64,000 nucleotides of DNA, from the NCBI RefSeq assembly GCF_001816165.1, contig NZ_MDZC01000046.1, positions 186,001-250,000 on the forward strand, read 5' to 3'. The notes beneath the pieces were generated by a model. The model did not search any database, had not been told where the DNA came from, and worked only from the letters and a program-made list of their open reading frames with translations. Origin of the DNA: Hymenobacter glacialis (GTDB lineage: Bacteria; Bacteroidota; Bacteroidia; Cytophagales; Hymenobacteraceae). Shown here one piece after another: positions 43,782 through 53,735 of the stretch (positions within the stretch are counted from its first letter, which is position 1; the number at the start of each line of letters is the position of its first letter). The position numbers and the translations under genes were made by a program.

Positions 43782-46208
43782 ATGGCTGCTGAAGAAAACC
43801 CCACCGCTCCGCTTGCTGGCGGTACCGACCCCTCCGGCGAAGACCGGATGACCATTTTGCAACGTCGGCTCGCCGAGATTGAGGGAGCTGCTGCGCCGGA
43901 TGCGGGCAGTGAAGCCACACCCGAAGGCCAAGTTGAGCTGCCAGCCCAGGGCACGCCCCCACTGCCCGCCCACCAGCCCACCGGTGCTGGCACTGCCGAG
44001 CCCCTGGCTTCTGACGCCCTTTCAACGCCAGACGCGGGCACTCCCGAAGCTGCTGCTGCCGCTGAAACGGCCCTGCATGTTCCTCACTCCGTGTCCGACG
44101 AGGCTCATCCGGTGTCCGCTCCGCAGGCCCGCGCCCTGGCCCATTACGGCGACGACTCCAGTACGGCTACCGAGCAGGAGCCAGTGACGCCCAACCCCGA
44201 AGCGTTGCCTGCCAACGAGCACAGCACTCCCGCTGACCCGGCCCCGGTGCCTGACCCGGAGTCCTTGAGCACCCCGCATAATGCCACCGTGGAGGAGCAG
44301 GCCCCGGAGCTGCCCACTGTGAGCCTGCACGATGCGCAGGACCTGGATGATGCCCCGGAAGCACTGGCCATCCTGACCACTTCAGAAGAAACGCCACTCA
44401 ATGCCCTGCCCGCCACCGGCGCCGATGAAACCGCCGATGCCGAGCCGGATGCTGGAGAAGCTACCGAGTCCGTTGCCCCCGATTTCACCGCCCTGGATTT
44501 GCCCGCTCAGGCTGCTTACCTGGTGGAATTGATTCGCCGCCCCACGGCTCGCCAGAACCGCAAGCAGATTCAGGACCTTACGCGCCAGTACGAGGCCAAC
44601 GTGGGCCTGGCCCGCAGCGCCGCCCGCCAGAAATTTGCCGAAGGCGGCGAAGGTGCTGAAGCCTTTGCTTTTCAGCAGCCCGAAGGCCAGCAGGAGCTCA
44701 ACAAGGCCCTGCAGGAATTCCGCGAAAACCGCGCGAAGGATGCCAAAGCCGAAGACGCCAGCCGCGGCGATAACCTCAGCAAAAAGAAGGAGCTACTCGA
44801 CCAGCTGCGTCTGTTAGTAGAAGGGGCCGAAACCAAGGACAGCTCCGCAAAACTAAAGGCATTGCAGGCCGAATGGAAAGCTACCGGGGCCGTACCGCAG
44901 TCCGACAGCCAGGCCATCTGGGATACCTACCACGGCTTGCTCGATATTTATTACAGCAAGCAGGGCCGTTTCCTGGAGATGAAGGACCTGGACCGCCGCC
45001 GCAATCTGGAAGCCAAAGAAATTCTCATCAAGCGGGCCGACGCCCTGGCCCAGGTGCCGGGCATCAACAAAGCCCTAGATGAGCTCACCAAGCTGCACGA
45101 GGAGTGGAAGCACATTGGACCCGTGCCCAACGACCAGCGCGAGCCGCTCTGGCAGCGCTTCATTGCCGCATCCGACGTGTTGCACCAGCGCCGCAAGGAG
45201 TTCGTAGACCAGCGTTCGACCCAGGAAAAGGCCAACCTGCTGGTAAAGCAGGCCTTGCTGGAGCGGGTGTTGCCCTTCGCGGCCTTCGAAACGGACCGCG
45301 TGAACCTGTGGCGCTCCAAAACCGACGAGCTACAGGAAATTAAGGCTGAGTGGGAAGCTGCTGGTTTGGTGCCCCGGGCCCAGGCTGATGCGCTCAACAA
45401 ACAGTATTGGGCCGCTTACAAAGCTTTTTTTAACCGTAAGAACGAGTTTTTCAAGTCCCTGGACAACGAGAAATCGGCCAACGTGAAAGCCAAAGTGGCG
45501 CTCATTGAGCAAGCTGAAGAAGCTGCCAACAACCCCGATGCCGACGCGGCCCGTCAGGTCATCATCCGGGTGCAAAAGGAATGGAAAGACGTGGGCCGCG
45601 TGCCCGATAAGCTGGCCGATAAGCTGTGGCACCGTTTCCGCGGCGCCTGCGATACCGTATTTGACCGCCCCCGCCACGAGGCCCGCCAGCGCGACGAAAA
45701 AGTGCAGCAGTCTTCGGTGGAGCAAACCGCGCACCTTGACAAAATCGGTGAACAGGTTAATGCCCTGACCGCCGAGAACCCCGGTTCGCTGGAAGGCTAC
45801 CGCGAGATTGTTGCGGGGTGGTCGGCCGAGTTCGACCCCACCGACGACCAACCCGGTGGCAGCACTTCCGACCGCAGCGAGGAGCAGCTTGTGTCCTTCC
45901 TGGGCAAATACCTGGACCACGTGCCCGGCCTGAGTTATGCCGACCGCACCGACCTGCTTTTCCAGGTGGAGGTAGGCCGTCTTAAGGCTCGTCCGCAGGC
46001 CCAGCAGCAGCTCACGCGCAAGGAGATGGCCCTGCGCAAGGAAATCAACGAGTTGGAAAACGACCACGCTACGCTGCAAACCAACCTGGCTTTCTTCGCC
46101 CGCTCTAAGAACGCCAATCAGTTGCGCGAAGAATACCAGGGCCGCATCGCCGAAGGTCAGAAGCGCATCGAAACCCTTAAGAAGCAATTGAAAATTATTC
46201 GCAGCTAG
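43782..46208 (+). CDS. DUF349-domain protein with long acidic N-terminus
   Basis: 808 residues from the ATG at 43782; the frame is open from 43596 but that stretch overlaps the yqgE-like gene. Residues 1-240 are acidic and rich in Ala, Pro, Glu and Thr, probably disordered. Residues 300-690 carry several copies of the DUF349 helical repeat, each with a W-K-x-x-G-x-V-P core (LQAEWKATGAVPQSDSQAIW; LHEEWKHIGPVPNDQREPLW; IKAEWEAAGLVPRAQADALN; VQKEWKDVGRVPDKLADKLW). The last 60 residues are coiled coil. DUF349 proteins bind nucleic acids or ribosomes in some bacteria, but no function is established here. A strong terminator follows. Confidence 0.9.
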   Translation: MAAEENPTAPLAGGTDPSGEDRMTILQRRLAEIEGAAAPDAGSEATPEGQVELPAQGTPPLPAHQPTGAGTAEPLASDALSTPDAGTPEAAAAAETALHVPHSVSDEAHPVSAPQARALAHYGDDSSTATEQEPVTPNPEALPANEHSTPADPAPVPDPESLSTPHNATVEEQAPELPTVSLHDAQDLDDAPEALAILTTSEETPLNALPATGADETADAEPDAGEATESVAPDFTALDLPAQAAYLVELIRRPTARQNRKQIQDLTRQYEANVGLARSAARQKFAEGGEGAEAFAFQQPEGQQELNKALQEFRENRAKDAKAEDASRGDNLSKKKELLDQLRLLVEGAETKDSSAKLKALQAEWKATGAVPQSDSQAIWDTYHGLLDIYYSKQGRFLEMKDLDRRRNLEAKEILIKRADALAQVPGINKALDELTKLHEEWKHIGPVPNDQREPLWQRFIAASDVLHQRRKEFVDQRSTQEKANLLVKQALLERVLPFAAFETDRVNLWRSKTDELQEIKAEWEAAGLVPRAQADALNKQYWAAYKAFFNRKNEFFKSLDNEKSANVKAKVALIEQAEEAANNPDADAARQVIIRVQKEWKDVGRVPDKLADKLWHRFRGACDTVFDRPRHEARQRDEKVQQSSVEQTAHLDKIGEQVNALTAENPGSLEGYREIVAGWSAEFDPTDDQPGGSTSDRSEEQLVSFLGKYLDHVPGLSYADRTDLLFQVEVGRLKARPQAQQQLTRKEMALRKEINELENDHATLQTNLAFFARSKNANQLREEYQGRIAEGQKRIETLKKQLKIIRS

Positions 46209-46240
46209 CCCTGCGCCAAAATTGCTGTAAGTCAATTCGA

Positions 46241-46277
46241 AAGAAGCCCACCACTGGATGTGGCGGGCTTCTTTTTT
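46241..46277 (+). terminator. intrinsic terminator of the DUF349 gene
   Basis: AAGAAGCCC.CCAC pairs with GTGG.GGGCTTCTT around TGGA and runs into six Ts. Confidence 0.85.
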
Positions 46278-46319
46278 CAGTTGTGCCGCAAATAAGCTGG
46301 CAAAACCCCTTCCGTTGCT

Positions 46320-46327
46320 TACTTTTG
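46320..46327 (+). promoter_or_regulatory. -7 box for tRNA-Thr
   Basis: TACTTTTG, a TAnnTTTG match, ends 12 bases before the mature tRNA 5' end, a spacing expected for a tRNA promoter. Confidence 0.55.
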
Positions 46328-46339
46328 TGGCACCTCAAC

Positions 46340-46412
<73 letters not shown>

Positions 46413-46424
46413 CATGATGTTGTA

Positions 46425-46461
46425 AAAGCCTTGTAAGTCTTAGGATTTGCAAGGCTTTTTT
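46425..46461 (+). terminator. terminator after tRNA-Thr
   Basis: AAAGCCTTG (from 46425) pairs with CAAGGCTTT (46450-46458), followed by more Ts. The loop is 16 bases. Confidence 0.75.
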
Positions 46462-46485
46462 CATGGCTGAAATTCCAGATTGGGT

Positions 46486-46512
46486 TGTCATGGTGAAGGC
46501 AGCGAAGCACCC
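46486..46512. repeat. degenerate dispersed repeat, copy C
   Basis: GTTGTCATGGTGAAGGCAGC then GAAGCACC, the most diverged of the four copies of the intergenic repeat. Confidence 0.45.
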
Positions 46513-46698
46513 TATTTCCACAGAACGACTGGTGCTATCTTGACGGGATACTTCGCCGCCTTCCACTATTAGCGCATTTGCATGCTGATGACAACAGCCC
46601 TTTAGCATCGCCAATCGACGTGCGTGCGGAAATTTGCGATGCCACGCAACTTCGTCCCAATACCCTCATATCTTGTAGGGCTGATATTTTGACCATTG

Positions 46699-47568
46699 AT
46701 GAAAAGAATTAGCTTGACGGCAATTCCGCCGGTATGGTCGGTGGTATTGGCGGTGCTTAGCGTGCAGGCCGGCGCGGCTATTGCCAAGGGGTTGTTTCCG
46801 GCCGTGGGCCCGGCGGGGGCGGCAGGTTTGCGCATTGGCCTGTCGGCTCTTATGCTTATGGTCGTGTTCCGGCCACCGGTTGGCACGCTCACCCGCCGGC
46901 AGTGGCAAGCTGTGGTTCCTTATGGCGTGGCGCTGGGTGCCATGAATTTGCTATTCTACCTCGCATTGGCGCGCATTCCGCTCGGGTTAGCCGTAACGCT
47001 GGAGTTTATTGGTCCGCTGGTTTTGGCAGTGGCCGGGTCGCGCCGGGTGCTGGATTTTGTGTGGGTGCTGCTGGCGGCCTCCGGCATCATCCTGATTGCC
47101 CCCTGGACGCCCCAGGGCGTCGATTTACTTGGGGCGGTTTATGCGCTTTTAGCCGGGGCCAGTTGGGCGGCTTATATCGTATTGGGTGGGCGCGTGGCAA
47201 CTGTGCTACCGGGCAGCGGGGCGGTAGCCATTGGAATGGTTTTCGCCTCGCTCACGGTGCTGCCATTCACGATGGCAAGCGGCGGACTGCATCACCTTAC
47301 CGTACCCTTGTTTTTCGGGGGGCTGGCCTTGGCGGTGTTATCCAGCGCATTGCCCTTCACCCTGGAGATGAATGCGCTTGGCCGGCTTTCAGCCCGTACT
47401 TTCAGTGTGCTCATGAGCCTGGAGCCGGCGGTGGCGGCCCTGTGCGGGTTGTTGTTTCTGGGCGAGCACCTGGGCTGGGTGGAGTGGCTATCGGTTGTGC
47501 TGGTAATGGTGGCCAGTATTGGAGCTACCGTCACAGCCCCCAAGCGCCCGCCACTTATTGAAGTGTAA
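46699..47568 (+). CDS. EamA/RhtA-like amino-acid exporter
   Basis: 289 residues from the ATG at 46699 (a TTG one codon earlier is also in frame), with ten membrane segments in two EamA halves. AAIAKGLFPAVGPAGAAGLR near residue 30, FYLALARIPLGLAVTLEFIG near residue 90 and VLMSLEPAVAALCGLLFLGE near residue 238 match RhtA, the threonine/homoserine exporter of E. coli. The same substrates are plausible here but not proven. The gene stands alone. Confidence 0.88.
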   Translation: MKRISLTAIPPVWSVVLAVLSVQAGAAIAKGLFPAVGPAGAAGLRIGLSALMLMVVFRPPVGTLTRRQWQAVVPYGVALGAMNLLFYLALARIPLGLAVTLEFIGPLVLAVAGSRRVLDFVWVLLAASGIILIAPWTPQGVDLLGAVYALLAGASWAAYIVLGGRVATVLPGSGAVAIGMVFASLTVLPFTMASGGLHHLTVPLFFGGLALAVLSSALPFTLEMNALGRLSARTFSVLMSLEPAVAALCGLLFLGEHLGWVEWLSVVLVMVASIGATVTAPKRPPLIEV

Positions 47569-47714
47569 GGAGCAGTGATACACTCCACACACCGTGGGTA
47601 ACTTGTTTTTTAGCATGGTACTGGTTGAATATTACTGGAATCTTGCCCGATGCACAGGCTAACTTCAAGCTTCCAACCACCCTTTTTTCTTCATTGTACC
47701 CTTAAATTATTCCC

Positions 47715-48362
47715 TTGGATACCATCACTGCTACCGCCCAGTTTATTGAACAGAAATTTGCCGATGAGGGCAGTGGGCACGATTGGGCCCACATTCGCAG
47801 GGTGTGGCTACTGGCCAAACGCCTGGCCCAGGCCGAGCCTACTGCCAACCTGGAAGTGACCGAGCTGGCTGCGCTACTGCACGACATTGCCGACTGGAAG
47901 TTTCACGGCGGCGACTACGAAGCCGGCCCCCGGGCAGCTCGGGAGTGGCTGGTCAGCCAGCAAGTATCCGAGGCGGTGATTGCACAGGTGCAAACGGTTA
48001 TTCGGGAAGTGTCCTTCAAAGGGCTGGGCGTAGAAACGCCGGTATCGTCCATCGAGTCGGCTTTGGTGCAGGACGCCGACCGGCTCGATGCCATCGGGGC
48101 CATCGGCATCGCGAGGGCTTTTGCTTACGGCGGACACAAGGGGCGCCCCCTGCACGACCCGGGCATTGCGCCGGTGGCCCACGACAGCTTTGCCAGCTAC
48201 CAAAAGAACGCGGCTCCCACGCTGAACCACTTCTACGAAAAGCTGCTCCACCTCAAAGACCGGCTGCACACCGATGGAGCCCGGCAGATAGCGGCCCAGC
48301 GCCACGAGTTCATGGAAGCCTACGTGGCCCGGTTCCTGGCCGAATGGGACGGGCAGGACTAG
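47715..48362 (+). CDS. HD-domain phosphohydrolase
   Basis: 215 residues from a TTG at 47715; no ATG lies before the first HD helix. GSGHDWAHIRRVWLLAKRLA holds the first metal ligand, LAALLHDIADWKF the HD pair, and VQDADRLDAIGAIGIARAFA the last aspartate. This is the YpgQ/YedJ type of small HD hydrolase, probably acting on nucleotides. It overlaps nothing; a small lipoprotein gene follows 60 bases later. Confidence 0.9.
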   Translation: MDTITATAQFIEQKFADEGSGHDWAHIRRVWLLAKRLAQAEPTANLEVTELAALLHDIADWKFHGGDYEAGPRAAREWLVSQQVSEAVIAQVQTVIREVSFKGLGVETPVSSIESALVQDADRLDAIGAIGIARAFAYGGHKGRPLHDPGIAPVAHDSFASYQKNAAPTLNHFYEKLLHLKDRLHTDGARQIAAQRHEFMEAYVARFLAEWDGQD

Positions 48363-48410
48363 CGGCTCGCGGTAAGCTGTCCGGATAGGCGAGGGGCTGC
48401 TGCCAACCAT

Positions 48411-48418
48411 TACCTTTG
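48411..48418 (+). promoter_or_regulatory. -7 box abutting the small lipoprotein start codon
   Basis: TACCTTTG, an exact TAnnTTTG match, ends only 4 bases before the ATG at 48423. If this box is used, the transcript would begin at or within a few bases of the start codon (leaderless). Confidence 0.5.
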
Positions 48419-48422
48419 CAGC

Positions 48423-48653
48423 ATGAAGCTTTTCCTCCGCCTGGTGCCGTGTGTGCTGCTATTAGCCGTCAGCAGCTGCCGAACTTGTCCCATTGAAACC
48501 TGCCATGTCCGCAAGGTGCATATGCACAGCGGCAACAAGTACCGGGGCCAGCCCATATTTAAAAAGCAAAACCCCGCTATTGGCGAGAAAATCAAAACTT
48601 ATAACCCCAAGTCGGGTACTCATTCTAACGATAAGAGCAAAACCCTGAAATAA
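48423..48653 (+). CDS. small lipoprotein
   Basis: 76 residues. A lipoprotein signal ends at the lipobox LAVSSC (cysteine at residue 19). The short mature part is basic and rich in His, Lys and Asn (VRKVHMHSGNKYRGQPIFKK), with two more cysteines (RTCPIETC) right after the lipid anchor. Function unknown. Its start codon sits 4 bases behind a -7 box. Confidence 0.75.
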   Translation: MKLFLRLVPCVLLLAVSSCRTCPIETCHVRKVHMHSGNKYRGQPIFKKQNPAIGEKIKTYNPKSGTHSNDKSKTLK

Positions 48654-48736
48654 GAATGAGCTGAAGTGGGCGGCCGTTGGGACCACGGTTTAAAACTGAA
48701 GTTCCAGCCGTTACCAGCGAGTTAAGATGATGCCTT

Positions 48737-48771
48737 AAAAAGGCCGTAGCGCTTGCCGTTACGGCCTTTTT
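48737..48771 (+). terminator. intrinsic terminator upstream of gyrA
   Basis: AAAAAGGCCGTA (48737-48748) pairs perfectly with TACGGCCTTTTT (48760-48771). The -33 element of the gyrA promoter lies within it. Confidence 0.85.
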
Positions 48772-48783
48772 GTTGTAACTTCG
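48753..48783 (+). promoter_or_regulatory. gyrA promoter
   Basis: TTG at 48753-48755, a 20-base spacer and TAACTTCG at 48776-48783 fit the Bacteroidota pattern (consensus TAnnTTTG, one mismatch). The gyrA ATG is 80 bases further. Confidence 0.5.
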
Positions 48784-48863
48784 CACGCATATAAAGAACC
48801 ACTCACCTGCGGCTTAAAAGACCTGTTTTAAGGGGTTTTCTGAAGCCGCCTATAAACCCCCAA

Positions 48864-51464
48864 ATGGCGGAAGGCGAAAAAATCATTCCGATTAACATCG
48901 AAGACGAGATGCGGGGCGCCTACATCGACTATTCGATGTCGGTTATCATCTCCCGGGCCCTGCCCGATGTGCGCGATGGCTTGAAGCCCGTGCACCGGCG
49001 CGTGCTCTACGGCATGAGCGAGCTGGGCGTGGGCTACAACAAATCATACAAGAAGTCGGCCCGTATTGTGGGCGAGGTATTGGGTAAGTACCACCCGCAC
49101 GGCGACACGTCCGTGTACGACACCATGGTGCGCATGGCCCAGGACTGGAGTCTGCGCTACCCCTTGGTGGACGGCCAGGGCAACTTTGGCTCCGTCGACG
49201 GCGATTCGCCGGCTGCTATGCGTTACACCGAGGCCCGCCTCAAGCGCATTGCCGACGAAATGCTTAATGACCTGGACAAGGACACGGTGGACTTCCAGGC
49301 CAACTTCGACGACTCGCTGGAAGAGCCCAGCGTGATGCCTGCCAAATTCCCGAACCTGCTGGTAAACGGCACGTCGGGTATAGCCGTGGGCATGGCCACC
49401 AACATGGCCCCGCACAACCTCACCGAGGTGGTAAACGGTATCATTGCCTACCTCGACAATCCTGATATCACGATTGACGAGTTGATGCAGTACGTGACCG
49501 CTCCTGACTTCCCTACGGGTGGCATCATCTACGGGTACGAGGGCGTGAAGCAGGCCTTCCACACCGGCCGCGGCCGGGTGGTGATGCGGGCGAAGGCCAC
49601 GTTTGAAACCAGCAAAACGGGCAAGGAGCAAATCGTCGTAACCGAAATTCCCTATATGGTGAACAAGGCGTCGATGATTGAAAAGACCGCCGCGCTCATC
49701 AACGACAAGAAGATTGAGGGCATTTCGGACATGCGCGACGAGTCGGACCGCGACGGCATGCGCATCGTGTACGACCTCAAGCGCGACGCCATGCCCAGCG
49801 TGGTGCTCAACAACCTCTACAAGTACACCCAGCTGCAAAGCTCCTTCGGCGTCAACAATGTGTGCCTGGTTAAGGGCCGGCCCATGACGCTGAACCTGCA
49901 GCAGCTGATTCACTACTTCGTGGAGCACCGCGCCGAGGTTATCATCCGCCGGACCAACTACGAGCTGGCCGAGGCCCGCAAGCGGGCCCACATCTTGGAG
50001 GGCTTGCTCATTGCGCTCGACCACCTTGATGAAGTAATTGCCCTGATTCGCGGCTCCCGCGACCCCGAGGTGGCCCGCGGTCAGCTCATTTCGCGTTTTG
50101 CCCTGAGCGAAGTGCAGGCCCGTGCCATTCTGGACATGCGCCTGCAGCGCCTCACCGGCCTGGAGCGCGACAAGATTGTGGCCGAATACGAGGAGCTCAT
50201 GCGCCTCATCGACCACCTGAACGCCATACTGGGTTCGGAAGTGTTGCAGCGCGGCATCATCAAAACCGAACTGGAGGACATCCGCGAGCGGTATGGCGAT
50301 GGCCGCCGCACCGAAATAAATTACGTGGGCGGTGATTTCTCTACCGAGGACATGATTGCCGACGAGGCCATGGTTATTACCATCAGCCGCGAAGGGTACA
50401 TCAAGCGCACCAACCTGGACGAGTACCGTGCCCAAGGGCGCGGTGGCGCCGGCTCGCGGGGTGCCATCTCCAAGAAGGATGACTTCACTGAGCACTTGTT
50501 TGTGGCCACTACGCACGAGTACCTGCTGTTCTTTACGGAGTTGGGTCGCGTGTTCTGGCTCAAAGTGTACGAAGTGCCGGAAGGAGGGAAGGCTACCAAA
50601 GGCCTGCCCATTCAGAACCTCATCGAAATCCCACGGGAAGACAAGGTGCGGTCGGTGCTCAACGTGCGTGGCCTCAAAGACCCGGACTACCTGGAGAACA
50701 CCTTCCTCATGTTCTGCACCGAGCAGGGCACGGTGAAGAAAACTCCGCTGGAAGCGTATTCGCGCCCCCGCACGGCAGGTATCAACGCCATTACCATCAA
50801 CGAGGGCGACCGGATTCTGGACGTGCAACTGCTGGCTCCGAATTCTGAAGTGGTGCTGGCGCTGCGCTCCGGCCGCGCCGTTCGCTTCAATGAATCCAAG
50901 GTGCGCTCTATGGGCCGGGCCGCGGCCGGTGTGCGCGGCATTAGCCTGTCTGACACGCCCGGCGACCGGGTAGTGGGCATGGTGTGCCTGTCTGACCCCT
51001 CGCAGGAATTGTTGGTGGTGACGGAAAATGGCTACGGCAAGCGCAGCTCGCTCGACGAGTACCGCGTCACAAACCGTGGTGGTAAGGGCGTGCGCGCCAT
51101 GAAAATCACCGACAAGACCGGTAACCTGGTTGCCATTAAGGACGTGAATGATACCGATGATTTGATGATTATCAACAAGTCCGGCATCACCATTCGTTTG
51201 CGTATGAGTGACTTGCGCACCATTGGCCGTGCTACGCAAGGTGTGCGGTTGATTAAAATCGGGGGTAATGACGAAATTTCTTCGGTAGCAAAAGTTGCAG
51301 CCGAGGACAAAGACGAAACCGAAGCGGACGCAGCCTTGGTTCTCGAGGGCGGTTCGGCCGAGTTGGCAGAGGGTGCTATTGGCAGCACTGCCACGGCGGC
51401 TATGGACCAGCCCACCGAGGCGCTTGACGAAGGCAACGAGTCCGAGGCTGAAGACTTGGCATAA
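48864..51464 (+). CDS. gyrA: DNA gyrase subunit A
   Basis: 866 residues. GyrA cuts and rejoins DNA in the GyrA2GyrB2 gyrase that introduces negative supercoils. The catalytic tyrosine is Y121 in AMRYTEARL. The quinolone pocket reads [17 protein letters not shown], with T82 at the position of E. coli S83. The C-terminal beta-pinwheel begins near residue 500. Its GyrA box reads QGRGGAG at residues 524-530, which departs from the canonical Q-R/K-R-G-G-R/K-G at two positions. The last 45 residues form an acidic tail. A terminator follows directly. Confidence 0.97.
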   Translation: MAEGEKIIPINIEDEMRGAYIDYSMSVIISRALPDVRDGLKPVHRRVLYGMSELGVGYNKSYKKSARIVGEVLGKYHPHGDTSVYDTMVRMAQDWSLRYPLVDGQGNFGSVDGDSPAAMRYTEARLKRIADEMLNDLDKDTVDFQANFDDSLEEPSVMPAKFPNLLVNGTSGIAVGMATNMAPHNLTEVVNGIIAYLDNPDITIDELMQYVTAPDFPTGGIIYGYEGVKQAFHTGRGRVVMRAKATFETSKTGKEQIVVTEIPYMVNKASMIEKTAALINDKKIEGISDMRDESDRDGMRIVYDLKRDAMPSVVLNNLYKYTQLQSSFGVNNVCLVKGRPMTLNLQQLIHYFVEHRAEVIIRRTNYELAEARKRAHILEGLLIALDHLDEVIALIRGSRDPEVARGQLISRFALSEVQARAILDMRLQRLTGLERDKIVAEYEELMRLIDHLNAILGSEVLQRGIIKTELEDIRERYGDGRRTEINYVGGDFSTEDMIADEAMVITISREGYIKRTNLDEYRAQGRGGAGSRGAISKKDDFTEHLFVATTHEYLLFFTELGRVFWLKVYEVPEGGKATKGLPIQNLIEIPREDKVRSVLNVRGLKDPDYLENTFLMFCTEQGTVKKTPLEAYSRPRTAGINAITINEGDRILDVQLLAPNSEVVLALRSGRAVRFNESKVRSMGRAAAGVRGISLSDTPGDRVVGMVCLSDPSQELLVVTENGYGKRSSLDEYRVTNRGGKGVRAMKITDKTGNLVAIKDVNDTDDLMIINKSGITIRLRMSDLRTIGRATQGVRLIKIGGNDEISSVAKVAAEDKDETEADAALVLEGGSAELAEGAIGSTATAAMDQPTEALDEGNESEAEDLA

Positions 51465-51479
51465 TTACTGAATAGGAGC

Positions 51480-51510
51480 GGGGCGGTCCATGTGGGCCGC
51501 CCCGTTTACT
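51480..51510 (+). terminator. terminator of gyrA
   Basis: GGGGCGG (51480-51486) pairs with CCGCCCC (51497-51503), followed by GTTTACTTTT. It begins 15 bases after the stop codon. Confidence 0.75.
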
Positions 51511-51650
51511 TTTGGGGGGGGCATCGAGTATATAGAAGCGCTCGGGCACCGTAGTTTAGCACACTTTCTTTTCCACCCATTCATTCAGCTTTGGCTTTTT
51601 CTGTTGATTATTAAGCACAACGGAGAGGAGCGGAGCATATTTCGAATCAT

Positions 51651-52805
51651 ATGAAGAAGACTTTTTTGACGTTTGCAGCAGCCACCTTTTTGGTCGCTGG
51701 TTTGCCAGCAGTGGTGTCGGCTCAAAATTCAGCAGTCACTAATGCCATCCTTAACCAGCGTTCGGGTTTGCTCGACAAAGCCCGCGTTGAAATAGACAAG
51801 GCCATTGTGAACGAGAAAACCAGTGGCAAAGCCAAAACGTGGTACACGCGCGGCGAGATTTATCAGGGCATGTTGGAAAGCCCCATTTACGGCAAGCAGC
51901 TCCAGGGTGGCGAAGGCCTGCAGAAGGCTTACGAGTCATACAATAAAACCATTGAGCTCGATTCTAAAACCGGCGAATTTGGCAAGCAAGCGGTAGCCAA
52001 AGTGGAGAGCCTTTACGGCCAGGCATTTAATGATGCCGTGAACAGCTACAACGCCAAGGAATACGATAAAGCCATTGCCAGCTATAAAATGGCGTCGCAG
52101 ATGAAGCCGCAGGATACAACTGCCGTGTTGTATTCAGCCTACGCTTCGGAGGCTAAACAGGATTTTGCCGGAGCTCGGGCTAGCTATAATCAGCTGCTTG
52201 GCATGAACTACAAGTCCGTAGTCCTGTATTCGCGCTTGCTCCAAATGGCAAAGCAGGAGAACGACAATGCTGCCGCTGCCAAAATACTGCAGCAAGCACT
52301 TGCCGCTTATCCAAATAACAAGTCATTCATGCTGGAAGACTTGAACGTTTCTCTGGCAAGCGGGAAAGGTGAGGACGCGCTTGGTAAGATTAATAAGTCA
52401 ATTGCAGCCGACCCTTCAAACTCTAACCTTTATGCGGTTCGTGGTTCGCTCTACGACCAGCAAAAGAAAACCGAGTTGGCGGTGGCTGATTACCGCAAAG
52501 CCATTGAGTTGGATGCGAACAACTTTGACGCTCAATTTAACCTGGGTGTGTATAACTACAACCGTGCTGCTGACGCCTACACCAAAGCCAGCAAAATGGA
52601 TTTGAAGACCTACCGGGTGTCAGGTAAGAAGTTTGAGACGGAAGGCAAGAAATTTTTCGAAGCGTCGGTTCCATACTTCGAAAAGGCGCTCGAGTTGCAG
52701 CCAGACGACCGTAATACAATGACCTCGTTGCAGAAAGTATATTTCCGTTTGGGACGCAACGCTGATTCTGACCGTTTGAATGCTAAACTTAAAGCAGGGA
52801 AGTAG
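51651..52805 (+). CDS. exported TPR-repeat protein
   Basis: 384 residues. Residues 1-24 form a signal peptide (FAAATFLVAGLPAVVSAQN). The rest is helical with tetratricopeptide repeats, recognisable at DAVNSYNAKEYDKAIASYKM (near 125), AYASEAKQDFAGARASYNQL (near 165), AVRGSLYDQQKKTELAVADY (near 260) and the C-terminal VPYFEKALELQPDDRNTMTS. It is probably a periplasmic scaffold. Codon use is less GC-rich than its neighbours. A strong hairpin terminator follows. Confidence 0.9.
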   Translation: MKKTFLTFAAATFLVAGLPAVVSAQNSAVTNAILNQRSGLLDKARVEIDKAIVNEKTSGKAKTWYTRGEIYQGMLESPIYGKQLQGGEGLQKAYESYNKTIELDSKTGEFGKQAVAKVESLYGQAFNDAVNSYNAKEYDKAIASYKMASQMKPQDTTAVLYSAYASEAKQDFAGARASYNQLLGMNYKSVVLYSRLLQMAKQENDNAAAAKILQQALAAYPNNKSFMLEDLNVSLASGKGEDALGKINKSIAADPSNSNLYAVRGSLYDQQKKTELAVADYRKAIELDANNFDAQFNLGVYNYNRAADAYTKASKMDLKTYRVSGKKFETEGKKFFEASVPYFEKALELQPDDRNTMTSLQKVYFRLGRNADSDRLNAKLKAGK

Positions 52806-52824
52806 AGGTTAAATATTGAGTGTT

Positions 52825-52858
52825 AAAAAGCCCACCCAATTATTTGGGTGGGCTTTTT
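52825..52858 (+). terminator. intrinsic terminator of the TPR gene
   Basis: AAAAAGCCCACCCAA (52825-52839) and TTGGGTGGGCTTTTT (52844-52858) form a 15-base perfect stem with a 4-base loop. Confidence 0.9.
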
Positions 52859-53020
52859 CGTGGGTAAGTGACACTTAAATCAGCTGCTACTTAACATAAT
52901 ATAAATTATAAGACAGACCGTATTTGTTGTAAGTTTTTAGCCCTGACCCGATTTGTGCTCATTAATATAAATAGTAGCTGTATATGCTAGACTACACGCG
53001 TGCAGCAAGTATGATGATTT

Positions 53021-53055
53021 GAGAACGTTATGCTGAGCGTAGCTATAGCATCTCG
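53021..53055. repeat. degenerate dispersed repeat, copy D
   Basis: GAGAACGTTATGCTGAGCGT then AGCTATAGCATCTCG, related to the repeats at 18917, 38297 and 46486. Confidence 0.55.
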
Positions 53056-53683
53056 ATTGCTTTTTTGTGCAAGTTTACTCCTGTGGTAGATATGCTTCAG
53101 CAAACGGATATGAATTCTTTCGCAACGGGTCTTATTGCCTGGCTTCTTTTACGCTTTAATTGACCTTGTAATAAGGTTGTAGTTAAAGTTTATACGGGTT
53201 GATTCGACCCACATTCTATGGCTTCTCGCTTGCCTACACCTAGCAAGTGTTGTTGTGCAAATTCACAAAGCCTTTAGGTTATGTTCGCTCCTATGTGGTG
53301 TTTGCTTTAGGCTTTAGGTTAGTTGTGTGTAATCAATGGTTAGGATTCTGCTATTTAATAGAAGGTAAAACAAATTATCAAATTAAATAGCACAAAAAAG
53401 TAATCAAATCGTAACTAGTTTTTGTGCTTTATTATACTGACAACTAAAGATTAAAGTCTATAACCTCTAATCTTTAGGTTGCACCATTGCTCAGATACTT
53501 TAGTTTCAAATGAAGCTATAGCTTAAAAGTTTTTCATAAGCATAGTATGCAGTTTGTAATAGGCATTTTTTTTATACCCCCCTAAGTAGTAGCAAAAGCA
53601 TTTCATAAGCACTCTCCTATTGCCTTATTTCTTTAAAGATTTGCTGCTGGCTAAGCTTACTTACTCACAAGTGCAGTTGTAAT

Positions 53684-53735
53684 AAAGTATAAGATAGTAT
53701 AAAATCTTATTTAAAGTTATACTTTTTTATACTTT
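53684..53735. repeat. operator-like cluster of TTATACTTT boxes
   Basis: Two direct TTATACTTT copies one base apart (53717-53725, 53727-53735) and an inverted copy AAAGTATAA (53684-53692), all within 110 bases of the start at 53792. The arrangement would suit binding of a dimeric regulator, possibly the product of the downstream gene; that is speculation. Confidence 0.45.

Noticed and set aside
49044..51239. 731-codon open frame on the minus strand opposite gyrA
   Set aside because: It is the complement of a certain gyrA gene. High GC with wobble-position bias keeps the opposite frame open, and the product has no recognisable motif.
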